From the NCBI GenBank assembly GCA_050485745.1, contig JBJHBY010000064.1, forward strand, positions 1 to 15,589: a stretch of DNA of 15,589 nucleotides, read 5' to 3'. Positions 1 to 8,200 of the stretch are shown here, piece by piece (position 1 is the first letter of the stretch; the number at the start of each line of letters is the position of its first letter). A model generated the notes under the pieces. The model made no database searches. It saw only the letters and a program-made list of their open reading frames with translations, and was not told the origin of the DNA. The stretch is from JBJHBY01 sp050485745 (lineage in GTDB: Bacteria; Pseudomonadota; Gammaproteobacteria; Pseudomonadales; CAMLJR01). The position numbers and the translations under genes are program-made.

Positions 1-192
1 GCGTAACCCGGCGTCACCACCCACGCCAGGGCGCTCTCGGGCGTTGCTCACGAAGCTCTTCGGGATCGCTCCAGTAGCAACATCGGTACAAGGTTCAATG
101 ACAGTGAGAACGCTGGGTTACGCGGCTTTGCCGCTAACCCAGCCTACGCGGACGTACCGGTTTAGAGCGTAGCCCGGGGCCGCTAACCCGGC
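1..192. repeat. REP-like palindromic repeat cluster beyond the operon end
   Basis: No gene is recognisable here. The stretch holds related palindromic units built around a TAACCCRGCCTACG-type core. The clearest is an imperfect hairpin: arms 112-120 and 135-143 (GCTGGGTTA/TAACCCAGC), inner arms 122-126 and 130-134 (GCGGC/GCCGC), loop TTT, with one bulged C at 121. A second inverted repeat pairs 168-178 with 187-197 (CGTAGCCCGGG/CCCGGCCTACG, one mismatch) and runs into the stop codon of the GST gene. Bases 3-11 look like the edge of a third unit. Such elements are typical of REP/BIME sequences between gammaproteobacterial genes. They could stabilise the 3' end of the operon mRNA or help end transcription, although no T-run follows. 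The REP assignment is inferred from structure only. Confidence 0.6.
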
Positions 193-858
193 CTACGAGC
201 GGCCCCGCTCGCGGAGTCCCGCGAGCAGGGGTTGCTCCTGCTCACGGCGCTGCAGGTAAAGCGGGTGAGACCACGCACGTTGCAGGTAGGCAGCGAACCG
301 GGGCCAGCGCGTCGCGCTCACGTCATAACCCGCATAGTGGCCATTGAGAAACACACCGGGCAGGATCAGGTCGGCAATACAGGGAGCGTCACCGAGCAAC
401 AGACCGCTGTCCGGCACCTCGCCCTCGAGGTAATCCAGGTGTGCGGGCAACGCCTCGATGCTGCCCTGCACCCGGGCCTCATCCACCGGCTTCCGGAACA
501 TCGCGGGTGAAACAATGCGCGCGAAAAACAGGCCCGGGCCCAGCAACTCCTGCAGGGCGGTATCGGCATATTCCTCGAACCACAGGGCGCGGGCGCGCAG
601 CACCGGATCCCGCGGATACAGGGAGGGCTGTGGATAGCGTTGTTCCAGATAGTCGCAGATCACCGAGGAATCCCCGAGGGTCACCTGGTCGTCGCGAAAG
701 CCGGGGATCTTGCGCAGGGGGTGAATCTGCCGGTAGGTCTCGTCGTTGCGGAATGGCAGAACAGGCTCAACCTCGAACGGCACCGATTTGAGCTCCAGAG
801 TCATCAGCACCTTGCGCACGAAGGGTGAGAGGATGGCGCCATACACTGTGGTCGTCAT
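193..858 (-). CDS. Glutathione S-transferase family protein
   Basis: This 221-aa protein has the two-domain GST layout. The thioredoxin-like N-terminal domain (about 1-78) has SPFVRKV at 11-17, a possible catalytic Ser11, the cis-proline region RKIPGF at 49-54, and the glutathione gamma-glutamyl-binding box GDSSVICDYL at 62-71. The C-terminal helical domain (about 85-215) has the N-cap-like motif GDAPCIADL at 156-164. Soluble and cytoplasmic by sequence; the substrate cannot be told. The ATG at 858 lies 3 bases past the chpC stop with only a weak ribosome binding site, which suggests translational coupling and membership of the Pil-Chp operon as its last gene. The P. aeruginosa operon continues instead with chpD and chpE. 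The TAG stop falls inside a palindromic repeat. Family assignment is firm; any role in motility is unknown. Confidence 0.9.
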   Translation of the reverse strand: MTTTVYGAILSPFVRKVLMTLELKSVPFEVEPVLPFRNDETYRQIHPLRKIPGFRDDQVTLGDSSVICDYLEQRYPQPSLYPRDPVLRARALWFEEYADTALQELLGPGLFFARIVSPAMFRKPVDEARVQGSIEALPAHLDYLEGEVPDSGLLLGDAPCIADLILPGVFLNGHYAGYDVSATRWPRFAAYLQRAWSHPLYLQRREQEQPLLAGLRERGRS

Positions 859-861
859 TGA

Positions 862-1332
862 TCAAAGCACCGCACGCAGTGAACTCTGTAACAGGGCGAG
901 GTCCGGGATACAGGCGCGCTCGCCGGCAACCAGCACCCGGAACTGTTCCATGGGGCCCGGTGGTGTGTCCGGGTCCACCACCAGCTCCTCCGCGATGACG
1001 CGCATCAGTCGCGGCACACCGGCGGTGATGATGCCACAGAAGGGCAATTCCGGGTCGCCGGTGACGTCGTTGAGGATGGCGATACGCCGACCTTCGACCT
1101 CCGTGAACGGTTCGTCATTGATCGCCTCGAAGGACATCACCGGCACCGACTGGTTGCGCCAGGCCACTTGCCCCAGTAGCCAGGCGGGTTTGTCCGCCAG
1201 CAACTCCGGCACGCGGTAGGGAATCACTTCCGCAACGCTGACGTTGGGCAGGATCAGGTGCCGGCCGGTAATCGGAATCAACAGGCTGGCCACTTCAATC
1301 ACGCGCTCCGGCGCCGCCATCAAATCGTTCAT
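862..1332 (-). CDS. chpC: CheW-like chemotaxis coupling protein ChpC
   Basis: This 156-aa protein is a single CheW-like domain. A beta-strand-rich start (EVASLLIPITGRHLILPN, about 13-30) leads to the segment WLLGQVAWRNQSVPVMSFEA at 51-70, the place where CheW proteins carry the G-x-x-x-x-R/N-G-x-x-x-P-x-x-x core. CheW proteins bridge receptor and kinase. ChpC is the second such adaptor of the Pil-Chp system and is thought to link further receptors to ChpA. Its ATG overlaps the chpB stop as ATGA (1329-1332), a sign of translational coupling. A second in-frame ATG at 1320 (residue 5) is a possible alternative start. The name rests on position after chpB as much as on sequence, since CheW-like domains diverge strongly. 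Confidence 0.87.
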   Translation of the reverse strand: MNDLMAAPERVIEVASLLIPITGRHLILPNVSVAEVIPYRVPELLADKPAWLLGQVAWRNQSVPVMSFEAINDEPFTEVEGRRIAILNDVTGDPELPFCGIITAGVPRLMRVIAEELVVDPDTPPGPMEQFRVLVAGERACIPDLALLQSSLRAVL

Positions 1333-2264
1333 GCCACTCTTCCCTCAGGTCGTGCCACAGGATCGCCCCCGGCACGATCACCATCACAAAGCGCACGCAG
1401 GGCCCGGGCCAGCTCCGGCGGCGAACCCTGGTGCTGTACCAGGCCGGTCGCCAAAGCCGCGCTGGGCATTTCCGGGCAGATGCTGCTCTCCGGCGACTGC
1501 ACCCAGACACGCCCGCCACAGGCCCGCATCACCCGGCAGCCAACGGCACCGTCATCCCACAGACCACTGAACACGATCACCCCGGCACGCTGCCGGTAGA
1601 TCCGCGCCACCCGCGCCACCAGCGCATCCAGGGATGGCCGGTAGGGCGGCGGCCAGGGCTGGTCATCACAGGTCACGCGCCCGAAGGGGTGAATCTGCAA
1701 CTGCTGCGCCGCCGGTGCGACCAGCACACTGCCTACCTGCAGGCGGGCCTGGCCGCTGCAGACATGCACACGCCAGCCACCGCGACCATCGCTGAGCAGC
1801 CCCTCTTCGAAGCCGGGTTCGATGTGCTGCCCCCAGATCAGTGCCAGCGGCAATGTCGGTGGCAGTGCGGCGAGAAAGGCACGCACCGCCTCGGGCCCAC
1901 CCGTGGATGCCGCGAGAACCCAGACGTCCGCCCCCAGCTGCGTTCCGGTATCGCGCCCCGGCAGCAGTTGTTCGCGCAGCTTGGCCAGAACCCGGTCGCG
2001 CCAGCTGGCGCGGGCACCGGGGGCGGCATCCGCGAACAGGGGCTCCACCACCAGCAGCGGTGCGTCGGACACCTCCGCCAGCAACGCCACGGCGGCGTCG
2101 ACATCGAGGCCATCGGTGACCAGCAGCCAGGCATCCACACCCTGCCGCGGCTCGGCTCCCGGCCGCCAGACCAGGCACTCCCAGCCCGCCTCGCGCAGGA
2201 TCTGGCGCAACCGCCCCTGCTGCAGGGCGGTCGCCGCGGCGACTCCGACACAGGCCTGCTTCAA
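1329..2264 (-). CDS. chpB: Chemotaxis protein methylesterase ChpB (CheB family), degenerate receiver
   Basis: This 311-aa protein would remove methyl groups from the receptor PilJ, opposing PilK. The C-terminal esterase domain (about 112-290) has the CheB catalytic triad in order: Ser120 in AASTGGPEA, His147 in WGQHIEPG and Asp238 in SGLWDDGAVG. The N-terminal 100 residues are receiver-sized, and Asp51 (LLVTDGLD) may occupy the phospho-acceptor position. However, the acidic pair expected after the first strand is absent (CVGVAAAT at 5-12) and so is the conserved Lys, so phosphorylation-controlled activity is doubtful. Translation starts at a TTG; a GAGG on the minus strand (bases 2270-2273), five bases before it and overlapping the chpA stop codon, supports that choice. 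It overlaps chpC by four bases. Confidence 0.93.
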   Translation of the reverse strand: MKQACVGVAAATALQQGRLRQILREAGWECLVWRPGAEPRQGVDAWLLVTDGLDVDAAVALLAEVSDAPLLVVEPLFADAAPGARASWRDRVLAKLREQLLPGRDTGTQLGADVWVLAASTGGPEAVRAFLAALPPTLPLALIWGQHIEPGFEEGLLSDGRGGWRVHVCSGQARLQVGSVLVAPAAQQLQIHPFGRVTCDDQPWPPPYRPSLDALVARVARIYRQRAGVIVFSGLWDDGAVGCRVMRACGGRVWVQSPESSICPEMPSAALATGLVQHQGSPPELARALRALCDGDRAGGDPVARPEGRVA

Positions 2265-2269
2265 GTGCG

Positions 2270-2273
2270 CCTC
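2270..2273 (-). promoter_or_regulatory. Ribosome binding site of chpB overlapping the chpA stop
   Basis: GAGG on the minus strand sits five bases before the TTG at 2264 and shares bases with the TGA stop of chpA (2272-2274). This placement decides the unusual TTG start and implies that chpB translation is coupled to termination of chpA. Confidence 0.55.
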
Positions 2274-5200
2274 AATCCGGCTGCTGACCGGTCAATTCGT
2301 AAATGGCATCCAGCAGCACCGGCTCCTGGTAGGGCTTGCCCAGGTAGCGGTTCACGCCCAGGCCAATGGCGCGGTCGCGGTGCTTCTCGCCGGTGCGGGA
2401 GGTGATCATGATGATCGGCAATTCCTTCAGCCAGCTGGTATGGCGAATGCGGCTGGCGACCTCGAAGCCGTCCATGCGCGGCATCTCGATATCCAGCAGC
2501 ATGACATCGGGTACCCGCTCCGGATCCTGCAGCTGGGTGATCGCGTCCATACCGTCCTTGGCCAGCCAGACCTCCATGCCCTGGCGTTCCAGCAGGCGCG
2601 AGGTGACCTTGCGCACGGTTACCGAATCGTCCACCACCATGACGCGCAGCGGCCGTTCCTGCACCGCCTTGTGTTCATCGTGGCCCAGGACGATGGTGCG
2701 ATGCAGCTGCGATGCGTCGGCACGAATCATCGCCGCCAGGTCGAGGATCACCACCACGCTGCCATCGCCCAGCACCGTGGCGCCGGACAGACCCTGGACC
2801 ATCGCAAACTGTGGGCCGAGGCTCTTGACCACGATTTCGCGCGAGCCCATCAGGCCATCCACCTGCACCGCCACGGCGTGATCGGAACCGCGCACCAGCA
2901 GCACCGGCAGCGGCATGGTGAGGCCTTCCAGGTTCGGGCGCGCGCTGGTGTGCAGCAGCGCGCCCATGTAACGCATCAGGTAGGACTGTCCCGCGTATTC
3001 GAAAGCCGGGGCATCGGGCTGGTAGTAGGCTTCCAGCTCGAAGGGGCTGACGCGCACGATACCTTCGATGGTGTTCAGTGGAATGGCATAGGCGTCGCCG
3101 GCGACACTGACCATCAGGGCGCGATTGACCGATACCGTGAACGGCAGGCGAATGGTGAATTCACTGCCCTGGCCCGGACGCGAGTCGATCTCGACCACAC
3201 CGCCGAGCTGCTTGATTTCGCTGTGCACCACGTCCATGCCGACGCCACGACCGGAAATCTGCGTGACTTCGCGGGCGGTGGAGAAGCCCGCATGCAGGAT
3301 GAACTGCAGCACCTCGTGGTCACTGAGCTGGGCACCGGGACGCATCAGGCCACGCTCGATCGCCTTGGCGCGTACCGCATCGAGGTCGATGCCGCGACCA
3401 TCGTCGCGCAGGCGTATGACCACCTCGCCGCCCTCGCGGGCGAGATCGAGGGCGATCAGGCCCTGGCGCGGCTTGCCGGCCGCGACACGCTGTTCTGCCG
3501 GTTCGATCCCGTGGTCGACTGCATTGCGCAGCATGTGCTCCAGCGGCGCGACGATGCGCTCCAGCACACTGCGGTCGAGTTCACCCTCGGCGTTGTCAAC
3601 GCGGAAATCCACCTCGCGCCCCAGCTCCACACCGACCTGGCGCACGATACGGCGCAGGCGCGGCACCATGCGCGCAAAGGGCACCATGCGCGAACGCATC
3701 AGGCCTTCCTGCAGATCGGTATTGATGCGTGACTGCTGCACCAGCAGGGTGTCCATGTCCCGGGCTTTTTCCGCCAGGGTGCTCTTGATGTCAATCAGGT
3801 CCGAGGCGGATTCCAGCAGCGAGCGCGACAGCTGCTGCAGCAGCGAGTAGCGGTCAAACTCCAGGGGGTCAAAGCCCTCCAGGCCCTCGCTCTCGACCTG
3901 CTCCTGGCGGAACAGGATTTGCGCCTCGGTTTCGCGATCAAGACGGCGTACCTGCTCCTGCAGGCGCTCGACGGTCATCTGCATTTCGTCGAGGGAAAAC
4001 ACCAGCTCGCTGACCTGCTCCTCGGCACGGGCACGGGAGATACTGGTTTCCCCGGCGAGGTTGACCAGTTCCTCGATCAGCTGCGAGGACACCTTGATCA
4101 CTTCCTGGGGGCCGCGCTTCCAGGCGGGATGCAACAGCCCCTCGGGCACCTCCTGGAAACCCGGTGTCAGCCCGGTACCGGGTTCTTCCAGAACCGGCGC
4201 AAGCGCGGTGGCGGGTGTTGCTCCCTCAGGCTCCCGCGGCAAGCCCGGTTCGGATTCCGCCGGGTCCGCGGGTTCGGGGTCGCGCTGCGGCATCGGCTCT
4301 GGTTCAGGCCCGAACCCGGCGTACCCGGCCTCGGGCCCGGCGTGAAAAGCAGCCGGGGAGGGCTCAGCCTGGCTCGCGTCGGTCATCGCATCATCCGACT
4401 CCGGCGCTTCCGGCACCGCCTCGCTGTCGGCGGCGCGCCCCTTGTCGCGAATGGCATTGACCCGCGCCAGTACCTGGTCCTGCCAGGACTGGACCTCGGC
4501 GAGGAACGGGCTGTCGATCGCACGCCCTCGCTGCTGGGCATTGATCAGCAGCGTCTCGAAATTGTGGCTGAGATTGCCCAGACCGCGCAGGCCGGCAAGG
4601 CGGGCACCGCCTTTCAGGGTATGCAGCAGACGCTGCAGATCATCCAGGTAGACCGGGCTGTCCGGCTCGTCCTGCCAGCCAAGGATGGCCTGATCGATGG
4701 CCTCCAGCAGATCCTCCGCCTCCTCCAGGAAGATTTCGAGGATTTCCGCCAGTTCGGATTCGTCTTCCTCGTCCCTGTCGGCAAGCCGCAACGGCGGCTC
4801 GGTATCCAGTTGTGGCAGTGGCGGCGGCTCGTCGACCGCTTCCGCATCCTCTTGCGGGAGCCCGGAAAACTCGATTTCCTCGACTTCGGGGGGCTCATCC
4901 GTTCCGGCCCCCTCCCCAGCCTCGGCTCCCGTTTCGAACAGCATCTCCGGCACGGCGCCGTCGGGCGGCAGCTGCCAGGCGTCCGGGGGCGGTGGCGGCG
5001 GCGCAAAGACCTGCACCTCCTCGACGTTGTCCCAGTCCAGCCCCGCATACGGCGCGGGCTCTGGTTCTGGTTCTGGCTCCGGTTCTGGTTCTGGTTCTGG
5101 TTCTGGTTCCAGCTCCGGTTCCAGCTCCGCCTCTGTCTCCGCCTGCAGTGCGGACGCCGATATCGGCCCGGACCCGGATTCAGGCAGTGAGGGCGCGACG

Positions 5201-8200
5201 TCAAATTCCTGCAACGCTGCCAGCAAATCCTCGTCGGGCACCAGCTGCTGCTGTGCCGCGAGGCGGTCGAGCTGGTCCACCAGCGCATCCACCGCGCGCT
5301 CGCCAAGCCCGAAAAAATCCTCCCCCGGCTGCGCCTGTTCCGCCCCCAGTCGCAACAGGGTTTGCAGGGACTGCGCCAGCTCTTCCACCGGCCCCAGGCC
5401 GATCTCGCCAGCCGCATCCGCCACCTGACTGATCGTCGCGGCCAGGGTGTGTTGCCGCTCGCCCACCAGGCGTTGCTCGCGCCAGGCGCGCAGATCGTCA
5501 CCGACGGCGCAGACCTGTTCCACTGCGTCGTGCAGGAACTGGTTGAGCCGCGCCGGCGCCAATGCGTCCTCATCCGCGGCCACAGCGGCTTCCATGCCGG
5601 CGAGGCGCTGCTCGGCGAGCGCCTCGACCCGCTGGATGAAGGAGGCCGCCTCCGGCAGTGACTCATGGGGCGTGTGGCGCAGCTGCTCGATGCCGCCGCG
5701 CAATAGCAGGGTGGCCTCAGCCAGCAGGGCGAGGACGGCGTCGTCCGCCTTCAGTCTCGCGCCGCGCAATTCCTTCACCAGGCGCTCCACCGGCGTCACC
5801 ACCTCGGCCACCGGCATCACATCCGCCATGTGCGCACTGCCCTTGAGGGTGTGCAGGGCGCGTTGCAGGTCGTCACCCAGCTCGGCGGGGCCCGGGAGGG
5901 TCGCCGCATGCGCGATAAAGTCTTCCAGTGCCTGCAGGTGAGCCGATGCCTCACCGGCAAAGATCTCGAGCAGCGCGCTGTCCTCGGCCTGTGAGGTCCA
6001 GGCGGGCTCGCTTTCCGGCATCCAGTCCTGTGGCTCCTGCCAGCTCGGCTCTGGCTCTGGCTCCGCTTCTGGTTCTGGTTCCAGCAACGAGCCCGACGTC
6101 GACTCCTGCTCCGGTTCCTGCTCCGGCTCCGAAGCCACCCAGGCGTTGAAGGACTCGGTCGCCTCGGCCAGCCAGGCCGCGGCCGGCTCGCCGTCGGACT
6201 CCGGCTCGCCCTGCTCCAGGGCCACAGACCCGTCGAGGGCGTTTGCCTCGGAGCCCGCCGACTCCTCGAGGTTTGCGTCGAGCGCCGGGGCGGACGCCCC
6301 GGCTTGAGGGGTTTCCTGCGCGTCGTCCGCTGTCGCAACCGAGACTGGCTCGTCAGTCCCCGGGCCCGTCTCCGCCGGCACCTGTTCGCCACGGGCCAGG
6401 GCCTCGGCGCGCCCGATCAGGGCCGCAGCAGCACCATCGGTGCCATCCCCGGCGCGATGCTCACGGAAGGCCTCCACCATCATCGGCACCAGCTTGCGTG
6501 CCGCCAGTACGACGTCGACGCGTGCCTCGTCCAGAGGCCGGGAGCCGTCGATGACCCGGTTGAGCATGTTCTCCACCGACCACGCCAACTCGCCGATATG
6601 GCTGGCGCCGACCATGCGACCACTGCCCTTCAGGGTGTGGAAGGAGCGACGAATGGTCGCGAGGTGATCTCCGGCCTCAGGCTGCTGCTGCCACTCGGGC
6701 AGACAGTCATCCAGGGTTTCCAGAACCTCGGCGGCTTCCTCAATAAAAACTTCCGCAATCTCGGGGTCGATCTCGTCATCCGACGCGCCGGGCGGCCCGG
6801 CAGAGGCCCCCGCCACCATGGCGTCGTCGCTCGCCGCCGGCTCCTCCTCCACTTCGGTCTCGCCGACCACCTCCCATGCCGGCGTGGCGGGTACTGCTGC
6901 ATCAGCGAGCCCCCCGTCATCCGCGGGTGGCGCCGCGAGACTGTCCTCCCGTGCTTCGGATTCCGTGCCCGAAAAGTCCGTACCTGTATCCCGGGGCCCG
7001 GGCCCCGCATCGAGCGAGGTAGCGGCGCCCGGAAATGGGATCACCGCGGCGCTGGCGGGATTCTCAACGGCCGCCGGCTCCTCCGCGGCAGCCGCTGCAT
7101 CGCCATGGACCAGACTCGCAGCCCGCTCCTCGGCCACGTCCAGAATACCGGAGTGCACCGTATCGCCTGATTGCCGCTGCTCCAGGTAATAATCGACGGA
7201 AGCGAGCGCATCCGCGAGGATATCGAGTTGCTGCCAGACCGGCACCAGGCGACGCTGCAGCAGCGTCTCCGCGACATAGCGCTCGCAGATCGCGAGGACA
7301 TCCGCGGCGCGGGGCATCTCCGCCAGGCGCAGGCTGCCCCGCACCTCCGCCAGCAAGCGTGGCACCTCCTCCAGGCAGGCATGGCGCCATTCACTGGCCA
7401 CAAACTCGACCAGGGATTCCTTGGCCAGCTCAAGGCTGCCGCGGGCCTCGCGCAGCACCGCCTCATGTGCGGTCTCAAGCTGCTCCTGCGCCTCTTCGCT
7501 GTCGTTGAACAGGCGGGACTCCCCCGCCGGCTCCGGTGTCGGTGCCCCGGATACGGCGTCGGCAACACCGGACCAGTCGCCGTCGGAAGAACCGGCACCC
7601 AGGCGTTCCAGCGAAGCCAGGGCATCATCGAAACCGAGCAGGGCCAGGGCGTCCGCCACCAGCAAGCGCGCGGCGGGCTCACTGCGCGCCAGCTCGGCGA
7701 CGGCGTTGCGCAAGTCCTCGCGCAGCACCGGATCACCCGGGTCCAGCCGCAGCGCCTGATCCAGGCGGCAGATTTCGCGCATCTCGCCGATGAAGCGGGA
7801 ACTGGCACCGCTGGTCGCCACGTAATAAAGCAGATTGTGCAGCAACGCCTGTGGCGGCGGCGCGCACAGCGCGGCTTCCCCGCCCTCGACCACCTGACGC
7901 AGACGCGCATCGAGCTGGCGCAACAGGCTGCGCACCGCCGCCGTCAGCTTCACGCTCTGGTTGAGCAGGCCCTCGCACAGGGCAATGCAGGTCTTCCACA
8001 GCAGATCCGGGGGGTGTCCGGCACTGAGCTTGACCAGACGCGCGAACACCTTGGCAAGGTAGTTGAGCTGCTTCGCCGGGTCGTCCCCACGAAACAGACT
8101 CAGCAAGGCGATACGGTACATCTGCCGCAGTTTGGTGGTCACCGCCGCCAGCTCCTCCCCCGCCAGCGGCAATGCGCCGGGAGTGGATGGCGCGGGCAAT

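Noticed and set aside
112..143. Hairpin at the operon end as a Rho-independent terminator
   Set aside because: The stem is strong, but no T-run follows on either strand, and related palindromes nearby fit a REP-type repeat better.
1822..3732. Long plus-strand open frame (636 codons) opposite chpB and chpA
   Set aside because: It is antisense to strongly conserved coding sequence, has no recognisable domain and spans the chpB/chpA junction. Long antisense frames are expected in GC-rich DNA.
3919..5190. Plus-strand open frame (423 codons) opposite chpA
   Set aside because: The Trp/Phe/Leu repeat it would code is simply the complement of the Glu-Pro repeat, and no family is recognisable.
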